Position numbers and translations under genes: made by a program
In this document: positions 43,582 through 53,107 of the stretch, in pieces
Numbering within the stretch: the first letter of the stretch is position 1
Layout: every line of letters starts with the position of its first letter
Origin: Rhodanobacter sp.
Lineage (GTDB): Bacteria; Pseudomonadota; Gammaproteobacteria; Xanthomonadales; Rhodanobacteraceae
Length of the DNA stretch: 64,000 bases
Direction of reading: 5' to 3'
NCBI GenBank assembly: GCA_024711345.1
Contig: JANJTA010000006.1
Span: 34,998-98,997, forward strand
The notes under the pieces: model-generated
Seen by the model: the letters and a program-made list of their open reading frames with translations, nothing else
Told to the model about the DNA's origin: nothing
The model's database searches: none

Positions 43582-45498
43582 ATGTGCGGCATAGCTGGCA
43601 TGTTGGGCAGCCTGCCTGCCGACCCCGAACTGCTGTTGAGGACTATGGGAGACTCGCTGCGGCATCGCGGGCCGGATGGGGAAGGTGTTTGGCTGGACAC
43701 GGATGCCGGCGTCGGGTTTGCCCATCGCCGACTCGCTGTGCTCGACCTCAGCGAGGCCGGCAGGCAACCGATGTGCTCGCGATCTGGCCGGTTCGTCCTG
43801 ACGTTCAATGGCGAGATCTACAATCACGTGGAACTGCGCCTGGAGCTTGCGGCTGCCGGGCACGGAGAATGGCGAGGGTATTCCGACACGGAGGTGCTAC
43901 TGACGGCGCTCGAGCATTGGGGGCCAGAAGCCGCCTTGCAGCGCTGCAATGGCATGTTCGCCTTGGCTCTCTGGGATCGCGAAGCCGGCGAATTGCTGCT
44001 GGCACGCGACCGCACTGGTGAGAAGCCGCTGTACGTGGGTTGGGTTCATGGCAGCATCGTGTTCGGATCCGAGCTGCGAGCCCTGCGCTGCCATCCTGGT
44101 TGGCGGCATGCAGTTGAACCGGTTGCGCTCGAATTGATGCTGCGTCTTGGTTATGTGCCGGCACCGTGGAGCATCCATCCGGGCATATTCAAGCTCCCAG
44201 CTGCAAGCATGCTTCGGCTGCGTGCCGCCGATGCCGCCCAGCCGCCATCGGCGGAGGAGTTCCATGCGCGCCTTGGTTGTTACTGGAGCCTGGACGAAGT
44301 CGTTGCAGCCGGTCTGGCTACGCCATGGAGCGGCTCCGAAGGGGAGGCACTGCACGCGCTGCAAGGCTTGCTGGACGATGCGGTCCGCCAGCGTACGGTC
44401 GCCGATGTGCCGGTCGGTGCATTGCTGTCGGGGGGCGTGGATTCCAGCCTGGTAGTTGCCAGCATGCAGCGGCAGTCGACAACCCGAGTGCGAACCTTCA
44501 CGATCGGCTTCGACGAGCAAGAGCTGGACGAGTCCGAGCCTGCCCGGCAGGTGGCACGCATGCTGGGTACCGAGCATGAGGAGGTGCGCTTGCCGGCAGG
44601 GCGTGCCCTGGAGCTGATCGAGCCGCTCTCGGAGATCTACGACGAGCCGTTTGCGGATGCGGCCCAACTGCCCGCGCTGCTTGTCTGCCAGGCCGCACGC
44701 CAGCGCGTGACGGTCGCGCTGACGGGCGATGGCGGTGACGAGCTGTTTCATGGCTACCAGCGCTACATGGATGCGGATCGGATCTGGGGCGTGCTCGGAC
44801 ACGTCCCGGCAGCGGTCCGCCGAGCTGCGGCCGGAACGGCGCAAGCGTTGGCGCAGACGATCGGGCGAGGAGCTAGGGCCGAGACACTGCGGCGGCAGGC
44901 TGGGCGGATAGGAGCTGGCGACGCGGATGACTACTACGCCAGAGTGCTGGCGTTTCCGGGGGCCATACCGGTTTTGGGCAACGGGTGGTCGCGTGGCGCT
45001 GCGCTTGCCTGGCCTCACCCGCCTCGATCACTCGTTGGGCTTGCGCCGCGCATGCGCTACGTCGATCAGCGGCTGGGCCTCCCCGAGGGTATCCATGCCA
45101 AGCTCGATCGCGCCAGCATGTCGGTCGCGTTGGAGTTGCGTGTCCCTTTGCTCGACCATCGACTGCTGGCCATGGCCTGGTGCATGCCGCAATGTTGGCT
45201 CGCACAGGGTGGGGTCGGAAAACTCCTGCTCCGTCGGCTGCTGGGGCGCCAACTGCCGGTGGCTGTCACTGCGCGACGCAAGCAGGGTTTCGACGTGCCC
45301 GTGGCGGCCTGGTTGCGCGGCCCGTTGCGCGGGTGGGCGGAGGATCTGCTCAACGCCAAGGTGCTTGCCCAAGATCCGCTGATTGACGGTATGGCGGCTA
45401 GGGCGCGATTGGATGAGCACCTTGCCGGCCGAGCAGACCATGGTTATGCCTTGTGGGCGCTTCTGATGTACCGCAGCTGGAGCGAGCGCCATGGCTGA
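43582..45498 (+). CDS. AsnB-type glutamine amidotransferase
   Basis: A 638-residue asparagine-synthase-family enzyme. MCGIAG provides the N-terminal Cys nucleophile of the glutaminase domain (RHRGPDGEG, FNGEIYNH), about 1-205. The synthetase domain has the PP-loop ALLSGGVDSSLV (about 284-295) and ALTGDGGDELFHGYQRY. Within polysaccharide clusters such enzymes (WbpS-like) amidate sugar carboxylates rather than aspartate. The C-terminus overlaps the next gene by 8 bases. Which role applies here is inference. Confidence 0.88.
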   Translation: MCGIAGMLGSLPADPELLLRTMGDSLRHRGPDGEGVWLDTDAGVGFAHRRLAVLDLSEAGRQPMCSRSGRFVLTFNGEIYNHVELRLELAAAGHGEWRGYSDTEVLLTALEHWGPEAALQRCNGMFALALWDREAGELLLARDRTGEKPLYVGWVHGSIVFGSELRALRCHPGWRHAVEPVALELMLRLGYVPAPWSIHPGIFKLPAASMLRLRAADAAQPPSAEEFHARLGCYWSLDEVVAAGLATPWSGSEGEALHALQGLLDDAVRQRTVADVPVGALLSGGVDSSLVVASMQRQSTTRVRTFTIGFDEQELDESEPARQVARMLGTEHEEVRLPAGRALELIEPLSEIYDEPFADAAQLPALLVCQAARQRVTVALTGDGGDELFHGYQRYMDADRIWGVLGHVPAAVRRAAAGTAQALAQTIGRGARAETLRRQAGRIGAGDADDYYARVLAFPGAIPVLGNGWSRGAALAWPHPPRSLVGLAPRMRYVDQRLGLPEGIHAKLDRASMSVALELRVPLLDHRLLAMAWCMPQCWLAQGGVGKLLLRRLLGRQLPVAVTARRKQGFDVPVAAWLRGPLRGWAEDLLNAKVLAQDPLIDGMAARARLDEHLAGRADHGYALWALLMYRSWSERHG

Positions 45499-46648
45499 GC
45501 GTGCGCTGCGGATACTCGTCATCGGCAATCTGCCGCCACATGTGTTGGGCGGGGCCGAGAACCAAGTGGCGAGATTGGTGGAGGCATGGCTGCATGCAGG
45601 GATGCAGATTGAAGTCGCTGGACATCGCATCGTGAGCGGGCATCAGGTACTGGGTGGGCACGAGGTCCGAACCTTTCGGTTGCGACCATGGGCGATCGGG
45701 GGAAGGGTCGGGCGGTCGATCGGATACATGCTTTCCGTCGCGATGCTGGCGTTGAGGCGCCGGCGTGCATACGACGTGGTTTACTGCCGCGGTCTCGGCG
45801 ACGGAGTGCTGAGCCTGGTGGCTCTGAAGGCAGTAGGAATTTGTTGCTGGCCGGTGGTCGTGTGCCCGATCAATGCGCGGGGGGCTGGCGACGTGGAGTT
45901 CCTGCGATCGGTTCCGGGCTGGCGCCTGTGGTCGCGCCTCGTCGATCGCCATGTGCAGGCCATCAACCTCATTAATGCCGCGATCAAGGACGACCTTGAA
46001 GCGATTGGCATTCGGCGGCCGCCGCTGAGCCGCATCCCCAATGGCATTCTCGTGTGCCCGGCGCCGATGCGCATGGCGGTTGCGGTGGAGCGGCGTTTGA
46101 TATGGACAGGGCGTCTCGAGCGACAGAAAGGCCTCGACCTGCTGCTGGCGGCATTGGAGCCATGCCTGCGTGAGGGCGACCGCTTTCGATTGGATCTTTA
46201 CGGTGAAGGGAAGCTGCGTGCCGACTTAGCAATGCAGGTGCAGACGTTGGGTCTCAATGGTCGTGTGTACTTTCATGATGCCGTATTGCCGGCTGTGGTG
46301 CGCGAGCGTTTGCTGGACTCGGATGTATTCGTTCTCCCATCCCGTTACGAAGGCATGTCCAACTCCGCGCTGGAGGCCATGGAAGCCGCGCTTCCGGTCT
46401 TGTGCACGCATTGCGATGGTATCGACACCTTCATCGGCGATGAAGCCGGGTGGGTGTGTGAACCGGATTCCGTTCCAGACTTGACCGATGCGTTGCGCCG
46501 CATGTTTCGCGCCTCCGATACCGAATTGCTTGCGCGGGGGAGGATCGCCCGGCGATTGGTCGAAGAGCGTTTTGCAATGGAGCATGTGGCTAAAGCCAAT
46601 CTCGATTTGCTTGAACAGACGGCAAGGGCATCGAGGCAGCGTAATTGA
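45491..46648 (+). CDS. Family 4 glycosyltransferase
   Basis: A 385-residue GT-B enzyme. The N-terminal domain begins LRILVIGNLPPHVLGGAENQVARLV. The C-terminal domain (about 200-370) shows RRLIWTGRLERQKGLDLLLAALE, FVLPSRYEGMSNSALEAMEAALPVL, the GT4 Glu-x7-Glu motif. It overlaps genes on both sides, so it is inside one transcript. The acceptor sugar is unknown. Confidence 0.88.
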   Translation: MAERALRILVIGNLPPHVLGGAENQVARLVEAWLHAGMQIEVAGHRIVSGHQVLGGHEVRTFRLRPWAIGGRVGRSIGYMLSVAMLALRRRRAYDVVYCRGLGDGVLSLVALKAVGICCWPVVVCPINARGAGDVEFLRSVPGWRLWSRLVDRHVQAINLINAAIKDDLEAIGIRRPPLSRIPNGILVCPAPMRMAVAVERRLIWTGRLERQKGLDLLLAALEPCLREGDRFRLDLYGEGKLRADLAMQVQTLGLNGRVYFHDAVLPAVVRERLLDSDVFVLPSRYEGMSNSALEAMEAALPVLCTHCDGIDTFIGDEAGWVCEPDSVPDLTDALRRMFRASDTELLARGRIARRLVEERFAMEHVAKANLDLLEQTARASRQRN

Positions 46649-47748
46649 TGCGAGTGCTCGTTCTATGCAAGCGCCAGTACACGGGTAGAGACCTGCTTGA
46701 TGACCGCTATGGACGTCTGTTTGAGCTACCGGCTGGACTGGCGGCACGTGGTCACGAAGTGGCAGGGCTCGCGTGTGCATACCGTCCGCGTGGGGCGTCG
46801 CTTCGGCGTGAGGCGGGGGTGCGCTGGTGGTCGGTGGATGCATGGCCCTCGCCGCTTGCCTGGTGGCGGCAGTGCGACGCGATTCGAGCTGCTGTTCGTC
46901 CACAGGTCATTTGGGCCAGCTCCGATGCAATCCATGCGGTAACAGCCGTCGGTTTGGGACGCAGATGGGGCATACCTGTCGTCGTGGATCTTTATGATGA
47001 CTACGAGTCATTCGGATTGACTAAGCTGCCTGGCTTGCGTCGTATGTTCCGACGAGCCTGTGCCCGAGCCGATGCCATTAGCGTGGTCAGCCATACATTG
47101 GAGGGAATAGTTCGACGCCGCATGTCGGATACTCCGCCGATCGAGGTCATCAACAATGGAGTGCCAGCAGGATTCGGCAATGACATGCCTACGCGTGAGG
47201 AAGCGCGTCGGCGCTTGGGGCTTCCACAGGAACTTCGTCTTGTTGGCACTGCCGGGGCGCTGGACGCTTCACGCGGGATAGTGGATCTGCTGCATGCGCA
47301 TGCCTTGCTGCGCAAGCGGCGTGCGGATGTGTGCCTGGTCGTTGCCGGTCCGCGTGATGAGGCGACAGGGCATGCTCTCGGGGAGGGAGTGATCGACCTG
47401 GGTACACTTCCTCACGAGCACATTCCATGGCTGTATTCGGCGCTGGATGTCGGAGTCTGCTGTAATCGCGACAGCGCGTTCGGCCGTGCCTGTTATCCGC
47501 TCAAGTTGGTTGAGATGCTGGCTTGCGGATTGCCGGTAGTTGCGACGTCGGTCGGAGATGTGGCAATGCTGCTGCAGGAGTGCCCTGGCTGTCTTTACCC
47601 TGCGGGGGATGTGAACGCACTGATGTATCGGCTCGAAGCGCAGCTGAATGCACCGGTCACAGTGCCAAGAAGGGTGGCTTTGCCTTGGTTAGTACTCGCG
47701 GAAAAGCTGGAAGCGTTGCTGCATGCAGCGACCGGTTCCCGTGGCTGA
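46648..47748 (+). CDS. Family 4-like glycosyltransferase
   Basis: A 366-residue GT-B protein, with ATG 46648 overlapping the preceding stop (TGATG). The N-terminus MRVLVLCKRQYTGRDLLDDRYGRLFELPAGLAARGHEV is typical. The nucleotide-sugar half contains LVGTAGALDASRGIVDLLHA and the reduced Glu motif CYPLKLVEMLACGLPVVATSVGD. The sequence is more divergent than the preceding transferase. Last gene of the plus-strand polysaccharide operon; it converges with the TMTC-like gene 42 bases away. Confidence 0.83.
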   Translation: MRVLVLCKRQYTGRDLLDDRYGRLFELPAGLAARGHEVAGLACAYRPRGASLRREAGVRWWSVDAWPSPLAWWRQCDAIRAAVRPQVIWASSDAIHAVTAVGLGRRWGIPVVVDLYDDYESFGLTKLPGLRRMFRRACARADAISVVSHTLEGIVRRRMSDTPPIEVINNGVPAGFGNDMPTREEARRRLGLPQELRLVGTAGALDASRGIVDLLHAHALLRKRRADVCLVVAGPRDEATGHALGEGVIDLGTLPHEHIPWLYSALDVGVCCNRDSAFGRACYPLKLVEMLACGLPVVATSVGDVAMLLQECPGCLYPAGDVNALMYRLEAQLNAPVTVPRRVALPWLVLAEKLEALLHAATGSRG

Positions 47749-47790
47749 ACAATCGATGGTCGCTATTGGTTGTCAGATTTTTTTGGTGCC

Positions 47791-49764
47791 TTACTGCTTT
47801 GGCAGAAGCTTGTGTAGTCCGGCAATGTCTGTATCGAGGCGGCCACCGAAGTTCAGTGACTGCAGCCCGATGATGCTGGCGCGGGCCTGATCATAGTGAC
47901 CGAGGGCGACAAGCATGCGAATTTGAGTGATTCGATAGGCTGGTTCATGTGGGTTCGTTTTCACTGCTTCGTTGATCAGGTGCTCGGCGAGTTTGTGATT
48001 GCCCAGTACGTTCCACGCGTAGTCCCCATAGATGGCTCGCAGTCGTGCCGAGGAATGAGGGTGGTTAAGTGCGGCTTCAAAAGCTTGCACCATGCGGCTG
48101 GAGGGTAGATTGCATCTACTCTCGCGGACGCATTGCGTTAGTGCTTCCAGCGAGCTTTCGTCTTGCACGCCAGGGCTATGGGATCTCAATTTGGTAATCA
48201 GACTTTTCCACCATGCATCCTCGACTGGCAGCTCCATGCGCGCGTTCATGAAGATCAGCGCTTGCTCCGGAAGGATCGAGGAGTTCGGCAGCGCGGCGGC
48301 TTTCTCCAACGGTGCATAGGCCAGCCGGGTGAAGGGTGACGCTGGATCGTAGTGCGAGTAGACGATGTAGGTGCGGCCCAGTTCGTATTGGGCGCGTGGC
48401 GACTGCGGGGCACGCGCGGCGAGGTCTTCCGCCAGACGCAGTGGGTTGCCCCAAGCGTAGGCGGTAAGGGTCGTCAGGACGGTCCAGCAGAGCATCAGCC
48501 CTGCCAGCAGCACATGGCGCGGCAACGCGAACAGGGATGATCGCGGCACAGCGAGCAGCGGCATGATGGCTAGCAATAGGCCAAAGCTCGCAAAGTAGTT
48601 GCGGTGCTCGTAGATCAGCTCGAGCGGCAGAACAGTGCTGGTGAGCAATTGGCAGCCAAGGAACAGGGCGATGCCGAGTGCCGCCAGCGGCTTGCGTGAA
48701 TGCAGCCACAGCATCAATGCGCTAAGAGCGCCAAGAAAAATGATGCTGGCCAAGGTGCTCCAGGGAGCCAGCAATCCGGTCGAGACCTGGAAGTCGTCGT
48801 GATAGAACGACAATGCGCTTGGCGTGGGCAGCAAGGTCCACGCAATGTAGTCGGTGACGATGCGTGCTTCGCTGAGCAATCGGGTACCAAGGGTGAAATC
48901 ACGTGTAACCCAGGTTTCCGGCTTCAGTACGCCCGGCAGCAGCCAAGTCAGTCCAACAGCCATAGGCAGGGCGAGCACCAGCAGGAACAGGCCAGCTATG
49001 CGTGCATCCCGACATGGACGCATATCGGCTTGGTGCCCCCCTGGAAAGGCGGACTTCACCAGTGGTTCCCTGAAGTGGAACAACGTCCATTCGACCAGCA
49101 ATGCATACAAGGGGAGCATCACCGCGGTTTCCTTGGTGAGCAGACCCAAGGCCGTTGGTATCGTGATGCTGACCGCACACAGGGCGAAACCGATCCATGT
49201 CGTCCTGCCTGTGCGGTGTGGGTCCGGGGCGAGCATGCGCCGGCGACCCGTCACGTAGCCGAGCAATCCCAGCAACACGAACAGATTGGCCATGCTCTCC
49301 ATGCGCTGCACCACGTACAGCACGGCGGTGAGGTTGATTGGCAGCAGCATCCAGCCGGCGGCAATCAACGTGGCGATGAAGCGCGCATGCGAACCTCGGC
49401 CGGAAGGATCGGACCGCAGCAATGCCAGCGACAACAGGTACACTAGCCAGCCGTTCAACAAATGGATGACCAGGTTGGTCAGCTTCATCCAGTACGGGTC
49501 AAGCCCGGTGGCGAGGTAGTTGGCGGCAAAGCTCAGCGAGGCCAGCGGGCGCTTGAAGTCGCTCGCCGGCGAGGAAAGTGCCGCGCCAACCAGTGACGGC
49601 AGGCTGCCATCGTGTGGCTGCACTCCCTTGTTGTCGACGATGTTGGGGTAATCATCAAACAGGAAGCCGCCGGAGAGCCCCGGCCAGTACACCCCCAAGG
49701 TGATGGCGAAGGCAGCTAGCAATGTTAGCCAGAACCATGGCGAGCGGCGAAGGAAGTCCGTCAA
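47791..49764 (-). CDS. TMTC-like GT-C membrane glycosyltransferase with TPR tail (second copy)
   Basis: A 657-residue protein. About ten membrane helices occupy residues 10-430 and a soluble helical-repeat tail follows. GLSGGFLFDDYPNIVDN (about 28-44) carries the DD motif expected in the first external loop of GT-C enzymes; ELIYEHRNYFASFGLL resembles the ERNYLPS-type motif of eukaryotic TMTC O-mannosyltransferases. The tail around 460-650 has TPR-like helices. The TTG start overlaps the upstream paralogue's stop (TTGA). Position downstream of a pilin gene suggests pilin glycosylation; this is inference. Confidence 0.75.
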   Translation of the reverse strand: MTDFLRRSPWFWLTLLAAFAITLGVYWPGLSGGFLFDDYPNIVDNKGVQPHDGSLPSLVGAALSSPASDFKRPLASLSFAANYLATGLDPYWMKLTNLVIHLLNGWLVYLLSLALLRSDPSGRGSHARFIATLIAAGWMLLPINLTAVLYVVQRMESMANLFVLLGLLGYVTGRRRMLAPDPHRTGRTTWIGFALCAVSITIPTALGLLTKETAVMLPLYALLVEWTLFHFREPLVKSAFPGGHQADMRPCRDARIAGLFLLVLALPMAVGLTWLLPGVLKPETWVTRDFTLGTRLLSEARIVTDYIAWTLLPTPSALSFYHDDFQVSTGLLAPWSTLASIIFLGALSALMLWLHSRKPLAALGIALFLGCQLLTSTVLPLELIYEHRNYFASFGLLLAIMPLLAVPRSSLFALPRHVLLAGLMLCWTVLTTLTAYAWGNPLRLAEDLAARAPQSPRAQYELGRTYIVYSHYDPASPFTRLAYAPLEKAAALPNSSILPEQALIFMNARMELPVEDAWWKSLITKLRSHSPGVQDESSLEALTQCVRESRCNLPSSRMVQAFEAALNHPHSSARLRAIYGDYAWNVLGNHKLAEHLINEAVKTNPHEPAYRITQIRMLVALGHYDQARASIIGLQSLNFGGRLDTDIAGLHKLLPKQ

Positions 49765-51773
49765 GCTGGTGCATCCGGTTGGAGGGAACGGCTCGAAGTA
49801 TTCCCGGAGCCAGCCGCTGCGTCGAGGGTCAGCTGGCGCCGCAGGTGATCCAGCTCATCGGGCCAATAATGCTGGCGTTCGAGCACCCATGTGTGCAGCC
49901 ACGGCATGCCGAAACCGGGCTTCATGGTGTTCCCCTTGACGGCCTCGTAGTGGTCAAGAAGCTGCAGACCCTGCGATGGGTAGCCAGCACGCCCCAGAGT
50001 TGCCGCGGCTTCGAGCGCCATGCCGGGCCGTACCTGCAGGTCGAGCGCCCGGATGAAGTCGGCCAGCGCCCTATCCGGCTGGCCTTGTGCCAAAGCAATT
50101 TTGCCGCGCAGGTAGGTCAGGTCCTGCTGTGGTCCGGCGGTGGACAGCTTCGGATTTTTCAGTCCGGTATCGATCAGCTCCTGCAGCCCTGGCGCAGTCA
50201 ACCCGGGGCAATCGCCCGATATCGCCACAGGCAAGGTGCGTTCGAACCAGTTGGCGAACAGGGTGCCGGTGTTCGGCGTGCCCTGCATGGCCACGCGAGC
50301 GGCGGCGAGGTCAGCGCCTGTGATGCCACCAGTCATGCAGCGCGCGCCGATCAGGTTGAAGGCGAGCTGCACCTGGCTTGGCTGGCTTGCCAGCAACTTC
50401 TCCAGGCGCCGTGTGGCAGCTTGCGGTTGCCCAGTCTGCATCTCGATCTGGGCGGCATTGGTCTGTGCGCGAGCCGAATTGGGGTTGATCCTGGCCCACA
50501 ACAGTGCCTGGCTGTGCACGTTGCCCCACAATTCGGCGCGGGCGTGGGTCATCCAGGCCAGACCCAGCGGCAGAGTCAGCATCAGGGCGCGCTTGAACAG
50601 GCGCAGCTTACGCGTATCGGCCAGCCACAGGCCTAGCGGCCAGAACATCAGCAAGGCAGGAAGGTAGTTGCGATGCTCGAAATAGAGCTCCAGCGGGATG
50701 GAGGTAGACTCCAGCAATTGCCCGGCGAAGTAGAACAGTATTGTCAGCGCTAGTGCAGGATGCCGATGGCGTTGCCACCAGGCCAGTCCGATCAGGCCGA
50801 ACACGACCAGCATGGAGGTTAGGGTGGTGACTGGCTGCAGCCACGAGGTCGAGGCAACGTACTGGTCGTTGAACAGTCCGCTAGAGAACGGGCGTGGCAG
50901 CCACAGCAACTGGAGGTAATCCAGCAGTACGCGCGGTTCGGTAAGCAGGCGTTGGCCGACGCTCCATGGACGAAAGCCCACCAGGCCGCCGTCCAGCACG
51001 CCCAAGAGCCCTGTGCGGAGCAGGTAGCCGAGGATGGCGAAGGCGGGAACGACGCCGAATGCAAGCAGCGTGAAGCGATGCGCCAGTCGCGGCCCGCCGC
51101 CAGGCACGGAGTGTCGCGGCGCGAGCATGATCCCTTCGAACAGCAGGGCGAACAGCGGCAGCAGGGCACCGTTGGCCTTGGCCAGCACCCCCAGCACGGT
51201 GAATCCCCCCAAACCAAGCACGCTCCAAGTCAGGCCTGCCGCTGTCCGGCCGTGGGTCAGCAGCTGGCGGCCATGCAGCCAGAGCATCAGGCCGGCGAGG
51301 GTGCAAGTGGCTGGCAGCATGGCCTCGCGCTGCACGATGTACAGCGTGGTGGAGACCAGCAGAGGGTGCAGCAGCCAGAGGGCGGTTCCCAGCAAGGCGG
51401 CTGCCCGGCCTTGTCGTTCGTCCTGACCCAGCAGGCGACCCAGACGGATTAGCAAGGCGTAGAGCAAGGCCCCGTTTAGAAGGTGCAGGATCAGATTGGT
51501 GCGCTTGAATGGAAACGGGTCGGCAGGCCAGTCGTGGGCATCGAGCAGGAAGGTCAGCAGTGTCAGCGGGCGTCCTGTGGGGTCGGCGGTGCCGGAAGTG
51601 ATGTAACGCCAGAATGCTGGCCAATTGTTGACGGGGCCAGTCGCACCCAGAGCAGGTAAGTTGGCGAAATCATCGAACAGAAAGCCGCCGTTTAGGCCGG
51701 GAGAACATACGAGCCAAGGCAGCACGAGGCACGTGAAAAATAGTATTAGGCCCAATATGGGGTTGCGACGCAT
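49761..51773 (-). CDS. TMTC-like GT-C membrane glycosyltransferase with TPR tail (first copy)
   Basis: A 670-residue paralogue of the next gene. GLNGGFLFDDFANLPAL (about 26-42) carries the DD motif and ELYFEHRNYLPALL the conserved EHRNY. Membrane helices fill about 8-420; the C-terminal tail (about 430-640) has TPR-type helices (ARAQTNAAQIEMQTGQPQAA, GQPDRALADFIRALDL). ATG 51773 follows GGGAAG; an earlier GTG at 51803 falls inside a hairpin and is rejected. It lies 71 bases after pilA1 on the same strand, like the TfpO/TfpW pilin glycosyltransferases of Pseudomonas. Confidence 0.77.
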   Translation of the reverse strand: MRRNPILGLILFFTCLVLPWLVCSPGLNGGFLFDDFANLPALGATGPVNNWPAFWRYITSGTADPTGRPLTLLTFLLDAHDWPADPFPFKRTNLILHLLNGALLYALLIRLGRLLGQDERQGRAAALLGTALWLLHPLLVSTTLYIVQREAMLPATCTLAGLMLWLHGRQLLTHGRTAAGLTWSVLGLGGFTVLGVLAKANGALLPLFALLFEGIMLAPRHSVPGGGPRLAHRFTLLAFGVVPAFAILGYLLRTGLLGVLDGGLVGFRPWSVGQRLLTEPRVLLDYLQLLWLPRPFSSGLFNDQYVASTSWLQPVTTLTSMLVVFGLIGLAWWQRHRHPALALTILFYFAGQLLESTSIPLELYFEHRNYLPALLMFWPLGLWLADTRKLRLFKRALMLTLPLGLAWMTHARAELWGNVHSQALLWARINPNSARAQTNAAQIEMQTGQPQAATRRLEKLLASQPSQVQLAFNLIGARCMTGGITGADLAAARVAMQGTPNTGTLFANWFERTLPVAISGDCPGLTAPGLQELIDTGLKNPKLSTAGPQQDLTYLRGKIALAQGQPDRALADFIRALDLQVRPGMALEAAATLGRAGYPSQGLQLLDHYEAVKGNTMKPGFGMPWLHTWVLERQHYWPDELDHLRRQLTLDAAAGSGNTSSRSLQPDAPA

Positions 51774-51792
51774 AGTACTTCCCAGAATGAAG

Positions 51793-51815
51793 AAGGGCCG
51801 CACGAAGCGGCCCTT
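51793..51815 (-). terminator. Hairpin between pilin and glycosyltransferase genes
   Basis: A 9-base perfect stem (AAGGGCCGC, loop, GCGGCCCTT) read on the minus strand and followed by CTTCATTCT, a weak U-rich tail. It probably ends most pilin transcripts while letting some read into the downstream genes, which would give far more pilin than enzyme. Confidence 0.7.
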
Positions 51816-51844
51816 CTCTTACAACTTCTTAGGCGATGAAGCTA

Positions 51845-52288
51845 TTAACGGCAAGACGTCGGCAGATACTTGGCGGGCACGGGGTTCGTTGCGCCACCGC
51901 GGCAGTGCCATTCAATGCTTCCGCCATGAGTGACTGGCGAAAGTGCAAGCGTCGACGGACCAGCCTTGATGGCATTGTTAGCTTTGGCGCCACCGTACGT
52001 TGCAGTAATCAGGCCATTGACCATGGAGACCTGACTCACATACTGACCGTTGATGCTGGCAGCTTGCGCCAAACCAGCAGACTGGTTGTTCGGCGGGTAG
52101 CGCCCGTTGTTGCTGTAGAACTCGGCAACAGCAGTCTTGGCACCATCAGTCAGCACAGCACCTTCCGACACCTGCGTACGGATCAGGTAGTCCTGATAGG
52201 CCGGAATGGCGATGGCGGCAAGGATGGCGATGATCGCGACCACGATCATCAGTTCGATCAGGGTAAAACCTTTTTGTACGTTCTTCAT
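51845..52288 (-). CDS. pilA: Type IV major pilin, copy 1
   Basis: A 147-residue prepilin. A short leader MKNVQKG precedes the PilD cleavage site, then [20 protein letters not shown], with Glu5 of the mature pilin. Two cysteines near the end (EWHC...PTSC) form the expected D-region disulfide loop. It probably forms the pilus fibre, extended by PilB and PilC encoded at 34319-37460. A sigma-54-like element lies upstream. A hairpin follows the gene. Confidence 0.94.
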   Translation of the reverse strand: MKNVQKGFTLIELMIVVAIIAILAAIAIPAYQDYLIRTQVSEGAVLTDGAKTAVAEFYSNNGRYPPNNQSAGLAQAASINGQYVSQVSMVNGLITATYGGAKANNAIKAGPSTLALSPVTHGGSIEWHCRGGATNPVPAKYLPTSCR

Positions 52289-52632
52289 GGTGGTTCCTCT
52301 GTCTTTGGTTAGCTAACCGTGTGATGCCCCCTGAGCCCCAGTCCCTTATCCCCCTAGGCGGGAACGGACCCCATTCGCATGGTCGGAACGACCAGGAAGC
52401 TCGCAGCAAATTCAAGCAGCATGTATGCCACGTTTGCCGCAAGCGTATTCCCTCACACCTGTAGGCGCTTGGATTGTGCCCGTCGTCACGAAAGCCCGCA
52501 AGCGGTGCCGATGATGCCCTGTGGATTCAAAAATTGTGACCTATGTGCTGCGCTGCTTGGTGTGTCCCGAACAGGCCGAAAGTGACGTTGATTGTCAGTT
52601 TGTGTGTGCGCTGTGGCGATTCGAGTCCATGG
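52289..52632. other. Intergenic region between the two pilin genes
   Basis: A 344-base gap with no supported gene. It contains the sigma-54-like promoter of the downstream pilin (52415-52430) and a leader of about 115 bases. Small open frames here lack ribosome sites or recognisable motifs. Confidence 0.7.
52415..52430 (-). promoter_or_regulatory. Sigma-54-type promoter of pilA copy 1
   Basis: On the minus strand TGGCATACATGCTGCT keeps the invariant GG (-24) and GC (-12) at the required 10-base spacing and matches TGGCA...TGC of the RpoN consensus. Transcription would start near 52403. Control of pilA by RpoN and PilR is established in Pseudomonas. Confidence 0.65.
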
Positions 52633-53076
52633 CTACTTGCGGCAGGAAGTGGGCAAGTACTTCGGATTCAACGTGCTGGCGGTGCACATCCAAGCGATAC
52701 TGCCGGCATGGGTGATCGGTGAAAGCAGCAGGTATATGCTGCCGCCGTTGATATGGGAGTTGGCTTTGGTTCCCTGGTAGAGCACCTTGATGGCGCCACC
52801 CGTCACGTCCACACTGGATACGTAGCTGCCCCCAATCGATGTATTTTTGGCCAGGCCAGCCGACTGGTTGTTGGGCGGGAATCGCCCGGTGTTGGAGACG
52901 AAATCCCACACCGCAGACTTGGCCCCATCCGCCAGGCTCATGCCCTCAGTGACTTGCGTTCGGATCAGGTAGTCCTGATACGCCGGAATGGCGATGGCGG
53001 CCAGGATCGCGATGATCGCCACGACGATCATCAATTCGATCAAGGTGAAACCGGCGGAAATGCGCTGGCGCAACAT
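52633..53076 (-). CDS. Type IV pilin, copy 2
   Basis: A 147-residue prepilin, paralogous to the downstream copy. MLRQRISAG precedes [20 protein letters not shown]. The middle and C-terminus differ (SIAWMC...PTSCRK), but both share the NNQSAGLA segment and the two-cysteine loop. ATG 53076 has GGGGAG 6 bases upstream; the longer frame to 53163 is rejected. The N-terminal codons differ from copy 1 at many third positions, so the duplication is not recent. It may be a minor or alternative pilin. Confidence 0.92.
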   Translation of the reverse strand: MLRQRISAGFTLIELMIVVAIIAILAAIAIPAYQDYLIRTQVTEGMSLADGAKSAVWDFVSNTGRFPPNNQSAGLAKNTSIGGSYVSSVDVTGGAIKVLYQGTKANSHINGGSIYLLLSPITHAGSIAWMCTASTLNPKYLPTSCRK

Positions 53077-53107
53077 GGTGGGCTCCCCTGTGAGTACGCG
53101 AGGGGCA

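Noticed and set aside
37924..47748. Prophage or integrative element
   Set aside because: No integrase, attachment duplication, tRNA or phage structural gene was seen; the content is a polysaccharide operon.
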